This document shows, piece by piece, positions 1 to 7,435 of a DNA stretch of 33,055 nt. The notes beneath the pieces were generated by a model. That model had not been told where the DNA came from. It worked only from the letters and a program-made list of their open reading frames with translations, and ran no database searches. This DNA is from Pseudomonadota bacterium. GTDB taxonomy: Bacteria > Desulfobacterota > JAPLJL01. Within the stretch, counting starts at the first letter, position 1; each line of letters starts with the position of its first letter. The stretch spans positions 1 to 33,055 of the forward strand of contig JAPLJI010000012.1 of NCBI GenBank assembly GCA_026388655.1, given 5' to 3'. The translations under genes were made by a program, and so were the position numbers.

Positions 1-2
1 GA

Positions 3-2570
3 CCCGCCGACAAGGCCAGCCATGCCCGTATCCAGTATTTCAGGTTCACCGAATATCCTGACCGTTGGCGGGAGATTTGGGACGTGTTCTCGCGAGAGGC
101 CGTCTGGTCTGGAACGTTCGACCAGTATGCTGCCTCCAAACGCAAGCGAGGCACCTCCGAGGTTGACAGCGAGTTTCTGAAGGATATCGAAGGCTGGCGC
201 GATGTACTGGCACGAAACCTCGCCCTACGCAACAGCGATTTGTCGCCAGACGACCTCAACGATGCCGTGCAGCGGATCATCGACCGCATCGTCTTCCTGC
301 GCATGGCCGAGGATCGCGGACTGGAGTCTTACGGGCAACTACTCAAACTCTGTGAGCAGTCAGACATCTACGACCGTTTTATGAATGGATTGTGTCGCAA
401 GGCCGATCAGAAATACAACTCCGGCCTGTTCCACTTTCAGAAAGAACCCGGCGTCTCTGATGCGCCGGACACGCTCACGCCGCGTCTGGCCGTGGACGAC
501 AATGCCCTCAAGCCCATTCTCCAAAGCCTCTATTTCGAGCATGGCAGCCCGTACAACTTCGGCGTCCTGCCCGTGGAAATCCTCGGCACGGTGTACGAAC
601 GCTTCCTCGGCAAAGTCATCCGCCTGACCGCCGGGCATCAGGCCAAAGTCGAGGAAAAGCCCGAAGTGCGCAAGGCCGGCGGCGTGTACTACACACCGTC
701 TTACATTGTGAACTACATCGTCCACAACACCATCGGCAAACAGATTGAAGGCAAAAGCCCCGCCGATCTCGCTGGCGGCAAAACCACGTCCCCCTTCCGC
801 GTGCTCGACATGGCATGCGGCAGCGGCTCCTTCCTCCTCGGCGCCTATCAGTTCATGCTGGACCATTGTCTGATATGGCATCAAGCCAATCCCTCCCCAA
901 AAAACGCCAAAGCCGTTTGTCAGAACGCTAAAGGCGAAACTCGTCTCACCATCGCCGAACGCAAACGCATCCTCACCACCCATATATACGGCGTTGACAT
1001 TGACCAGCAAGCCGTTGAAACCACCAAGCTTTCGTTGTTATTGAAAGCCCTCGAAGGCGAAAACGACACCACTCTCTCCCAGCAGACGACCCTCTTCCAC
1101 GAACGCGCATTGCCCAACCTCTCCAATAACATAAAGTGCGGAAACTCCCTTATCGCCTCCGACTTCTCCATGGTTCCCGAAGACCTCGTTCGCGTACACG
1201 CCTTCGACTGGCCCGTGCAGTTCACCGACGCCATGAAAGCCGGAGGCTTCGACGCCATCATCGGTAATCCGCCGTATATCCGGATTCAAGGGTTCCCATC
1301 TGACCAAGTTGCCAACTTTGTGAATCACTATCGCGCGGCAACAGGTAACTACGACATATATGTGAACTTTATTGAGCGCGGGCTGAATCTGCTTTCTGGG
1401 GTGGGACATTTAGGCATGATTCTTCCGAATAAATGTTTTCGAACCGACTACGGACGCGGTCTACGTTCCGTGCTTAGTGAACGACAGGCCGTCGAGAAAA
1501 TCGTTGATTTTGGGGCAGAACAAGTTTTTGAAGCTACGACATACACTTGCTTGCTCTTCTTAAGCCACAATAAAAACAGCACCTTCGAATATGCAACCAG
1601 CACGGCGAACGAAAATGTTCTGCGCAAGTTGAAGTTTGAACAACGCCAAGGCGATTTGCTTACATGCGACGCCTGGACTTTTGCGGATCAAATGCAAGTC
1701 AAGGTGATGGAAAAACTAAAATCCACAAGCGCTCGCCTGATGGAATTACCCGCCGATATGAGCCGCGGAAGTTCCAGCGGGGACGACGAAATATTTGTCG
1801 TCGACGCAAATGATCATGGCATCGAAAATAAAATCCTTCGTACCCCGCTTTTCGCATCCGATTTTGGCCGCTATTCCTTTGCACCGAAAAACAAATGGAA
1901 GATCATTTTCCCCTATGCCGCAGAAAACGCGAAACTTCGTCTCATGTCGGCTCACGACATCCGTCAAAAATATCCAAAAGCATTTGCGTATCTTGAACAA
2001 AATTCGGCCAAACTTAAAAAACGGAAACAGTTCAAGGAGTGGTTCGGATATTCGGCACCACGCAATCTTGATCTGCACGAACGGGCACAAATTGCGGTAC
2101 CCCTACTTGCAGACAAAGGGCTTTGTGCTCTCATCCCCCAGTCATTCAGCGGCTCGTTATGCCCGATGGCGAGCGGAGGCTTCACAATCACATTGGGCGC
2201 AGTGTGTGAGCTAAATCCCGAGTTTGTTCTCGGAATTCTCAACTCCAAACTCTTGTTTTGGGTGCTTCGCCAAACCAGCAACATCTTTCGTGGTGGCTGG
2301 ATTACTTGCACAAAACAGTATTTCGGCGAGTTGCCAATTGTTCGCCTGAATTTGTCAAACCCCGCCGACAAAACGCGCCACGACAAGCTGGTGGGGCTGG
2401 TGGAGAAGATGCTGGCGCTGACGCCGAAACTGCGCGGGGCCACATCAGAATCAGAAAAAGCCGCATTGCAGAACGCCGTCACGACGACAGACGCAGAGAT
2501 CGACCGTTTGGTGTACGAACTGTACGGCCTGACGGAAGAGGAAATCAAAATCGTAGAAGGTAAATGCTGA
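3..2570 (+). CDS. Type IIG (Eco57I-like) restriction-modification protein, 3' part
   Basis: The frame is open from the window edge, so the gene is cut at its 5' end; the GTG at 84 is internal, because in-frame codons upstream continue a plausible protein. The visible 855 residues carry an N6-adenine methyltransferase core. SAM motif I (VLDMACGSGSF) is at nt 801-833 and the catalytic NPPY motif at nt 1266-1277, preceded by the GGVYYTP segment common in Eco57I-type enzymes. The part after about nt 1800 resembles a TaqI-like target-recognition domain. Family knowledge: such proteins combine nuclease, methyltransferase and specificity in one chain. Any PD-(D/E)XK nuclease would lie upstream of the window, so I cannot confirm cleavage activity. 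It heads a defence segment with the two following plus-strand genes. Confidence 0.9.
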   Translation, partial: PADKASHARIQYFRFTEYPDRWREIWDVFSREAVWSGTFDQYAASKRKRGTSEVDSEFLKDIEGWRDVLARNLALRNSDLSPDDLNDAVQRIIDRIVFLRMAEDRGLESYGQLLKLCEQSDIYDRFMNGLCRKADQKYNSGLFHFQKEPGVSDAPDTLTPRLAVDDNALKPILQSLYFEHGSPYNFGVLPVEILGTVYERFLGKVIRLTAGHQAKVEEKPEVRKAGGVYYTPSYIVNYIVHNTIGKQIEGKSPADLAGGKTTSPFRVLDMACGSGSFLLGAYQFMLDHCLIWHQANPSPKNAKAVCQNAKGETRLTIAERKRILTTHIYGVDIDQQAVETTKLSLLLKALEGENDTTLSQQTTLFHERALPNLSNNIKCGNSLIASDFSMVPEDLVRVHAFDWPVQFTDAMKAGGFDAIIGNPPYIRIQGFPSDQVANFVNHYRAATGNYDIYVNFIERGLNLLSGVGHLGMILPNKCFRTDYGRGLRSVLSERQAVEKIVDFGAEQVFEATTYTCLLFLSHNKNSTFEYATSTANENVLRKLKFEQRQGDLLTCDAWTFADQMQVKVMEKLKSTSARLMELPADMSRGSSSGDDEIFVVDANDHGIENKILRTPLFASDFGRYSFAPKNKWKIIFPYAAENAKLRLMSAHDIRQKYPKAFAYLEQNSAKLKKRKQFKEWFGYSAPRNLDLHERAQIAVPLLADKGLCALIPQSFSGSLCPMASGGFTITLGAVCELNPEFVLGILNSKLLFWVLRQTSNIFRGGWITCTKQYFGELPIVRLNLSNPADKTRHDKLVGLVEKMLALTPKLRGATSESEKAALQNAVTTTDAEIDRLVYELYGLTEEEIKIVEGKC

Positions 2571-2653
2571 CGATGACGCCGCCCAATAATCGGTTGGAGG
2601 CGACGGGGGAAGACCGCGCGCCTCACCCATACTGTTAAGTCCAAGGAGGAAGT

Positions 2654-3175
2654 ATGACTAAATTCACGCCTTCGCCTGCACAGTTGAAAGGTGCTCTAGA
2701 GCATGTCTTTTATGAAATCACCCAACTAATCGAGACTCTAATCGAGAACAAAAACATTGCAGTGAACAATGCACTGGTTGAATCACGTCTTATTCATGTA
2801 AGGGTGCTATTGGACTTCTTCCAAAAGTCGGCCCGAACCAAGATGAATGGGAAAGAACTGGATGACGTTCTCTCATTGGATTATAAGTATGCACCACAAA
2901 CAGTTGGCATTCCTTCACCTTACCAGGATAGACTGAACAAAGACCTGACCCATCTGACATATTCAAGGTCCGAACGTCTACCCACGGAGAAGCTATGGCC
3001 TCACGACCAAGTTGTGTTGCCGATCTTGGGATGTTGTAAGCAATTCGCTGAGCACCTAATTTCAAACTACCTACCAACGAATTGCCCCAAAAAGGTGACA
3101 GAATGGCAGGCGCTTGTGGACAAGATTAAGGCCATGATATTGGATATTGAGAAAGATAAATTGGTGAAAAATTAA
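2654..3175 (+). CDS. Hypothetical protein in defence segment
   Basis: A 173-residue protein that I do not recognise. The start is well supported by an AAGGAGGA ribosome site about 5 nt before the ATG. The chain is soluble, rich in predicted helix, with no signal peptide or membrane segment. The first 70 residues, with several charged and leucine positions and a RLIHVRVLLDFF stretch, are faintly reminiscent of HEPN-type helical bundles, but no RxxxxH motif is clear and I do not assign it. It lies 83 nt behind the restriction-modification gene and 42 nt before the DUF2971 gene, so it is probably cotranscribed with both. Its AT-rich third positions set it apart from the genes after 4380 and suggest it travelled with the defence cargo. 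Confidence 0.75.
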   Translation: MTKFTPSPAQLKGALEHVFYEITQLIETLIENKNIAVNNALVESRLIHVRVLLDFFQKSARTKMNGKELDDVLSLDYKYAPQTVGIPSPYQDRLNKDLTHLTYSRSERLPTEKLWPHDQVVLPILGCCKQFAEHLISNYLPTNCPKKVTEWQALVDKIKAMILDIEKDKLVKN

Positions 3176-3217
3176 GAAAGCATCAGTTAGCGTACTTGTT
3201 AGCAGGCAAGGGATAGC

Positions 3218-4030
3218 ATGATTCTATATAAATACGTATCCTACTGTGCAGGAATGAAAATTATTGAAAAGAACTCAGTTGGATTTTCCCGGCCGTGCGA
3301 CTTTAATGACCCCTTTGAATTGGCGGCTTCATATCCATCGGAAGAAGGTAAAAATCCTATTGATTTCATGTTTAATGAGATTAGAACGTGGGCTAAAAAG
3401 GACATCTGGAATCGCAATACAGCAATACTCTCATTGACACGTCAACCGTTGAATGCACTTATGTGGGCTCATTATGGAGAAGAACATAAAGGGCTGGTTA
3501 TCGGTTTCGATGCAAAAATAAATGAGTTTACCTGTGATAAAACCAATCTTGTGCCAGTGCAATATGGCAATGTTATATACACAAATAAAAAACCCGACAC
3601 TCCTTTCTTGAGTAAGCCAACAGAAGCAATTAAAGTTGGAGAGACATTCCATTTCCGGTGCGATCAACTAGAAAGACTTCAACGTACGTTTCTCTTTAAA
3701 CCTGCCTGTTGGTCGTACGAAGAAGAGGTGCGAATAGCGAAATGCATTAAAGGAATTGAAAAAAGCAAAACTCTTAAGAGTGGGACATTTTCCGAAATTA
3801 AGGTCGATGAAAGACCTTTATACTTATTGCATATTCCAAAGGGAGCAATTAAAGAGATTTATGTGGGGGTGCGGCGGTCACAGGCTATGGACTTGAAAAA
3901 CGCTAAGGGGTTTATATCAACCGCAAGGAAACATCAACCTGATATTAAGCTCTTTGGCTGTAACATCAGCAAATGTAGCTGGGAACTTGAGAGCTTTGAT
4001 CTTGAGAAAGCGGCTAACAACACATGTTAA
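3218..4030 (+). CDS. DUF2971 family protein
   Basis: A 270-residue protein with hallmarks of DUF2971: an N-terminal YKY segment, then FSRPCDFNDPFE near residues 24-35, then the MWAHYGEEHKGLVIGFD block near residues 82-98. The biochemical role of DUF2971 is not established; members recur in defence islands and prophages, in line with the restriction-modification gene upstream. No signal peptide or membrane helix is seen. The ribosome site (AAGGGAT, about 4 nt before the ATG) is modest. Base composition is clearly more AT-rich than the bulk of the window, which supports acquisition by transfer. The family call is firm; function is unknown. Confidence 0.85.
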   Translation: MILYKYVSYCAGMKIIEKNSVGFSRPCDFNDPFELAASYPSEEGKNPIDFMFNEIRTWAKKDIWNRNTAILSLTRQPLNALMWAHYGEEHKGLVIGFDAKINEFTCDKTNLVPVQYGNVIYTNKKPDTPFLSKPTEAIKVGETFHFRCDQLERLQRTFLFKPACWSYEEEVRIAKCIKGIEKSKTLKSGTFSEIKVDERPLYLLHIPKGAIKEIYVGVRRSQAMDLKNAKGFISTARKHQPDIKLFGCNISKCSWELESFDLEKAANNTC

Positions 4031-4320
4031 CTCGGGCTGCAAAAATCTTGAGGGGATGCTGTTGATAAGTTGAAAAGAGGCGTTTTCGGAAACTCGAAGA
4101 TGGGGTCACCCATATAAATACAGTTTCGCCTGCCCGGCTTGCCCGAGGGTCCTCCCAGGGAGCCGACGGCTCGTCTGGGGGTACTTTGTGTGTACTCGGG
4201 ATCGTGTCTTGTGTTTTACCTTTTACTTTTAATCCAATAATTTATAAGCAAAACAATTCAAACCTCTTTTCGAAAAAGTGGTGGATTTTTTATGTCGATT
4301 TGGCGGAATATGCCGGGGGT
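4031..4320. other. Intergenic gap with one GC-rich hairpin
   Basis: No gene is visible. The stretch separates the AT-rich defence cargo from the AbiE-type locus. It contains an imperfect inverted repeat at 4154-4180 (CCCAG arms at the outside, AGCCG/CGGCT in the middle). It could end transcription of the DUF2971 gene, but only a weak T-rich run follows, so I do not call it a terminator. The remainder is AT-rich without recognisable structure. Confidence 0.5.
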
Positions 4321-4349
4321 TTGACGAAATATTGCTAGGAACATATAAT
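4321..4349 (+). promoter_or_regulatory. Sigma70-type promoter of the AbiE-like locus
   Basis: TTGACG at 4321-4326 and a perfect TATAAT at 4344-4349 are separated by 17 nt, close to the ideal sigma70 arrangement. The predicted transcription start is near 4356, giving a leader of about 24 nt before the ATG at 4380. That leader has no good Shine-Dalgarno sequence. Confidence 0.75.
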
Positions 4350-4364
4350 TAACACAATTGTTAA
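4349..4364. promoter_or_regulatory. Palindromic operator candidate (TTAACA-N4-TGTTAA)
   Basis: A perfect 6-bp inverted repeat with a 4-nt centre overlaps the last base of the -10 box and covers the likely transcription start. AbiEi-type antitoxins carry an N-terminal winged helix that represses their own promoter by binding inverted repeats, so this is the natural candidate site. The inference rests on position and symmetry only. Confidence 0.6.
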
Positions 4365-4379
4365 TATAGTGTATTCATT

Positions 4380-4967
4380 ATGAATTACGCCAAGCTGACT
4401 TTGCTCCGGGAGAAAATATATTTCCCGGCCGACGAGGTGGCCAGGGTTTTGGGGATCCAGCCCGCCTCGGCCAGGGTGCTCTGTTCGCGCTATGCCCGGC
4501 AGGGATTGTTCTATCGTCTGAAGCGGGGTTTTTTCACCCTGGCCGAGAAGTGGAAGGCGCTGACCCGGGAGGAATTTTTCCAGGTAGCCAACCTTCTCCA
4601 GGTGCCGTCCTATATTTCTTTCACCACCGCCCTTGCTTATTACAATTTGACCACTCAGACGCAAAGGAATTTCTGGGAGAGCGCGGCCCGAAAGCGCACC
4701 CGAAAATTTCAAATTGAGCAGGATGAGTTTTATTACTTCAAGCTCAAGCCCGAGCTTTATTTCGGTTTCGAGAAGAAAAAAGGGGTTTTTATCGCCGCTC
4801 CGGAAAAGGCTTTCCTGGACGCGGTTTATCTTTGCTCTCTGGGCCGGTATTCTTTGGATATCAGCGCTCTGGAACCAGGGAAATTTGACCGGGGGAGGTT
4901 GAAAACCTGGCTAAAGCGCTATCCCGGAAAAACCCAGAAGATGGTCAAGAAAATATGCAGGATTTGA
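4380..4967 (+). CDS. AbiEi-family antitoxin (type IV TA, transcriptional repressor)
   Basis: A 195-residue protein with an N-terminal winged helix-turn-helix (about residues 15-55, with FPADEVARVLG and the RLKRGFFTL wing) followed by the AbiEi C-terminal region (PSYISFTTALAYYNL, then APEKAFLDAVYL near residues 139-150). In known AbiE systems the antitoxin represses the operon and counters the AbiEii nucleotidyltransferase toxin without direct binding. The next reading frame starts inside its last codons (13-nt overlap), typical of coupled abiEi-abiEii translation. A near-consensus promoter and a palindrome lie just upstream. It appears intact, although its toxin partner is interrupted. Confidence 0.88.
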   Translation: MNYAKLTLLREKIYFPADEVARVLGIQPASARVLCSRYARQGLFYRLKRGFFTLAEKWKALTREEFFQVANLLQVPSYISFTTALAYYNLTTQTQRNFWESAARKRTRKFQIEQDEFYYFKLKPELYFGFEKKKGVFIAAPEKAFLDAVYLCSLGRYSLDISALEPGKFDRGRLKTWLKRYPGKTQKMVKKICRI

Positions 4968-5638
4968 TTCAGCAGGAAAGACTGGAAATGGAGGTGCTCA
5001 ACCGCCTGCAGAGCGGCCGTTTGCTTGAACCGCTCGGTTTCGTCGGGGGGACGATGCTCAGGCTTTGTCACGGGTTGAACCGGTATTCGGTGGATCTCGA
5101 TTTCTGGTTCACCCGGGATACTGATTATCCTTCCTTCTATGAAAAATGCCGTGAGTATTTGGCGGCGGGCTACCGTTTGAAGGATGCCGCGAACAAATTT
5201 CATACCATTCTCTTCGAGCTTTCCGCGCCCGGTTATCCCCGGAGCCTGAAGATCGAGATCCGGAAGGAGAAGAAAAAATATCGTTTCACGGACGTTATTG
5301 CCTACAGCCGGCATTCGGACCTTCAGGTATTGGTCCGGGCCTTGAGCCTGGAGGACATGCTGACATAAAAGCTGAAGGCTTTGACCGGGCGGAAGGAGAT
5401 CCGGGATGCCTTCGACTTGGAATTCATCCTGAGACGGGGAGTGGCATTAAAAGCCGAACCCAAGATATTAAGGGCGGCCGCGAGGGTGGTGACTTCATTC
5501 CCGGAAAGGGATTACCGGGTCAAGCTCGGCTCTTTACTGGAGGCTCAAGACCGGCGGTATTACCGGGAAAATAATTTTAAATATCTGACCGCAATGATCC
5601 AGGAGAAGCTTAAAAGCCAGATGCCTGGCCCGGAATAG
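4955..5638 (+). pseudogene. AbiEii/AbiGii nucleotidyltransferase toxin, interrupted by an in-frame stop
   Basis: The frame begins with ATG overlapping the antitoxin end by 13 nt and encodes a MNT-type nucleotidyltransferase: GGT at residues 31-33 and the metal-binding D47-L-D49 of the SVDLDF motif. A TAA at 5366-5368 ends it after 137 residues, yet the same frame continues at once with KLKALTGRKEIRDAFDLEF and runs to 5638, the expected C-terminal part of the family (LEDMLxxKLxAL...RxxxRDxFDL). A single C-to-T change of a CAA codon would explain the stop. The downstream piece could start at TTG 5381, but it has no convincing ribosome site. Either the toxin is dead, or two fragments are made, or the base is an assembly error. 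Confidence 0.85.
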
Positions 5639-5667
5639 GTTCAATAACAAGCATTTTCTTTAACGAG

Positions 5668-6186
5668 ATGGAACCGGAAGTCGATCTCGAAACCCTGATC
5701 ACCTACCTCCACCCGGGTTTTCCCGGGAAGGTGGCGGTGGTGGGGATGGGCAACCGGCTCCGGGGAGACGACGGGGCCGGGCCGGAGCTAGTCCAGAGCC
5801 TGAAGGAGCAATGGGAGAAATCGGATTTCTGCCGGCGGTTTCCCCACGAACGGCTCTTCATCGACGCCGGCGAGACGCCCGAGGACTGGCTGGTCCGGAT
5901 CGTGGACCTGAAACCCGCGGTGGTGATCGTGGTGGACGCGGTGGAGCTGGGGACGGACCCGGGCCGGGTGGCGGTTTTAAAGCCCGACGCCCTGCCGGAG
6001 AATTTCTGTCTTTCCACCCACCGAATGCCCTTACGCAGCCTGCTCCGGCTCTGGGAGGAAAACGGGATCAAAACGCTGGTGCTGGCGATCCAGCCGGCGA
6101 GCCTCGAGCACGGACGGGAAATTTCCCCGCCGGTGCGGGAGGTGATCGGACACTTGGTTGCGATTCTCTGGGGGAAGGACGATTAG
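5668..6186 (+). CDS. Hydrogenase maturation protease (HycI/HupD family)
   Basis: 172 residues of the M52 endopeptidase family, which clips the C-terminal tail of a [NiFe]-hydrogenase large subunit after nickel insertion. Visible motifs are GMGNRLRGDDGAGP (residues 26-39), VVDAVELG with D90, and STHRMPL with H118. The D90-H118 spacing of 28 equals that of the metal-binding Asp62/His90 pair of E. coli HycI, and D34/D35 supply the first acidic ligand. THRMPL is typical of the HycI type. Start ATG 5668 has only a weak ribosome site. No hydrogenase structural gene or other hyp gene is in the window, so the substrate is encoded elsewhere. The gene sits between a decayed toxin locus and a repeat element. 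Confidence 0.9.
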   Translation: MEPEVDLETLITYLHPGFPGKVAVVGMGNRLRGDDGAGPELVQSLKEQWEKSDFCRRFPHERLFIDAGETPEDWLVRIVDLKPAVVIVVDAVELGTDPGRVAVLKPDALPENFCLSTHRMPLRSLLRLWEENGIKTLVLAIQPASLEHGREISPPVREVIGHLVAILWGKDD

Positions 6187-6233
6187 GAGGCAGTTCGACA
6201 TCCCAGTCTGACCTGGTTCGAATAATCAAATTG

Positions 6234-6373
6234 CCCCTCACCCTTCCCACTCCCCTCGCGGCCTCCGCCTCCGCTTCCAGCCCGTAGGGCTTACAGGCCG
6301 GAGGGTAGGGGCCTCCAGCCCGGAGGGAGGGTAGGAGCCTACGGCTCGGAGAGGAGAGGATTAAGGTGAGGGG
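6234..6373. repeat. Dispersed repeat family A, about 140 bp, with inverted ends
   Basis: Ends are inverted copies (CCCCTCACC at 6234-6242, GGTGAGGGG at 6365-6373). The interior holds short palindromic words, including CCCGTAGGGC, TTACAGGCCGGAGGGTAG and CCTACGGCTCGGAGAGGAG. The same words recur near 26129-26286, 28791-28917 and 31328-31451. It has no coding capacity and looks like a small non-autonomous element or REP-like sequence. Confidence 0.75.
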
Positions 6374-6389
6374 GAGAAAGGAGAGATTA

Positions 6390-6686
6390 ATGGTTACGGT
6401 CGTGGCGATCCTGAAGGCGCGGGAAGGGAAAGCGAAGGAAATGGAAACGGCCATCCGGGCCTACCTGCCCAAGGTGCAGAAGGAGAAGGGAACGCTCGCT
6501 TATATTCTTCATCGTTCCCAGATGGACCCGGGCAAGTTTCTTTTTTACGAGAAATACCAGGACAGCGAAGCCCTGGCGGCCCACGGACAATCGCAGGAAT
6601 TCCAGGATCTCTTCGCCCAGGTCGGCCCGCTCCTGGCGGAGCAGCCGAGTATTGAGATGTACGAGGAACTGGCGGCGAAGAAATAA
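6390..6686 (+). CDS. Antibiotic biosynthesis monooxygenase (ABM/YgiN-like) family protein
   Basis: 98 residues forming one dimeric alpha-beta barrel (ABM) domain: an N-terminal MVTVVAILKAREGK strand, helix KEMETAIR, then GTLAYILHRSQMDPGKFLFYEKYQDSEALAAHGQSQEF split between the second and third strands and helix. YgiN-like members act on quinols or related aromatics without a cofactor; many remain uncharacterised. ATG 6390 is chosen over GTG 6366 because AAGGAG lies 6 nt upstream and the earlier codons are part of the preceding repeat. The gene is followed by another repeat element, then a flavin reductase-like gene. Confidence 0.85.
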   Translation: MVTVVAILKAREGKAKEMETAIRAYLPKVQKEKGTLAYILHRSQMDPGKFLFYEKYQDSEALAAHGQSQEFQDLFAQVGPLLAEQPSIEMYEELAAKK

Positions 6687-6710
6687 AGAAGAACAGAAAA
6701 ATATTTTTGC

Positions 6711-6801
6711 TGTCATTCTGAGCCGGAGGCGAAGAATCTCGTTTTTTATTGAGCAATCCAAATCGAGACCCTTCTCCCGCCAGAGGCGGGATCAGGGTGA
6801 C
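6711..6801. repeat. Dispersed repeat family B (GTCATTCTGAG type) with hairpin
   Basis: Begins with GTCATTCTGAGCCGG...GAAGAATCTCG and ends with the inverted partner CGAGACCCTTCTC...ATCAGGGTGACA. A perfect CCCGCC-AGA-GGCGGG hairpin lies at 6776-6790. Related copies occur at 10462-10578, 12818-13100, 23648-23685 and 26824-26850. Confidence 0.75.
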
Positions 6802-6859
6802 ATTTTAAAGGTTAGGAGAAATCTTCATTGCTAATTGGGTTTTGAGAAAAGGGGGGCTG

Positions 6860-7426
6860 ATGAAAAAATCCCTGGGCGCGAAAACTTTGATATATCCCAC
6901 CCCGGTCTGGGTGGTGGGAACCTATGATAAGTCGGGGAAGGCCAACGTAATGACGGCGGCTTGGGCGGGGATCTGCTGTTCCCAGCCACCCTGCGTCGCA
7001 ATTTCCCTGCGGAAGGCGACGTATACCTATGGAAACATCGTCGAGCGCAAGGCGTTTACGATCAATGTCCCCTCCGAAGCCCAGGTCAGGCAGGCGGATT
7101 ATTTCGGGATCGTGTCCGGGAAAACCAAAAACAAGTTCGCCGCCACCGGGCTGACCCCGGTGAAAAGCGACCTGGTCGATGCCCCGTACGTAGAGGAGTT
7201 TCCCCTGGTCCTGGAATGCCGCCTTGCTCACACCATCGAGCTGGGTTTGCACACCCAGTTTGTCGGCGAAATCATGGATATCAAGGCCAGCGAATCGGTG
7301 CTCGGAAAGGACGGTTCCCCGGAGATCGAAAAGGTGAAACCGATTATCTTCGCCCCGGAGAGCGGTGAATATTACGGGGTGGGGAAGCGCCTGGGGAAAG
7401 CGTTCTCAATCGGAAGAGAAATTTAA
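6860..7426 (+). CDS. Flavin reductase-like / FMN-binding split-barrel protein
   Basis: 188 residues with the flavin reductase-like fold: [27 protein letters not shown] split over the first strands, then the [20 protein letters not shown] block, INVPS, and a C-terminal [15 protein letters not shown]. Relatives bind FMN non-covalently and reduce it or use it in small oxidoreductases; the exact substrate cannot be read from sequence. ATG 6860 is preferred to the in-frame TTG 6842 because AAAAGGGGGG lies just before it and the protein then begins at the usual family position. It ends 9 nt before the acyl-CoA dehydrogenase, so the two are likely cotranscribed. Confidence 0.87.
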   Translation: MKKSLGAKTLIYPTPVWVVGTYDKSGKANVMTAAWAGICCSQPPCVAISLRKATYTYGNIVERKAFTINVPSEAQVRQADYFGIVSGKTKNKFAATGLTPVKSDLVDAPYVEEFPLVLECRLAHTIELGLHTQFVGEIMDIKASESVLGKDGSPEIEKVKPIIFAPESGEYYGVGKRLGKAFSIGREI

Positions 7427-7435
7427 GGAGGTTTG

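Noticed and set aside
84-86. GTG at 84 as start of the restriction-modification gene
   Set aside because: The frame is open to the window edge and the upstream codons continue the protein (RIQYFRFTEYPDRW).
5381-5638. Separate gene starting at TTG 5381
   Set aside because: Same frame as the toxin directly upstream and matching its C-terminal part; better read as the second half of an interrupted gene.
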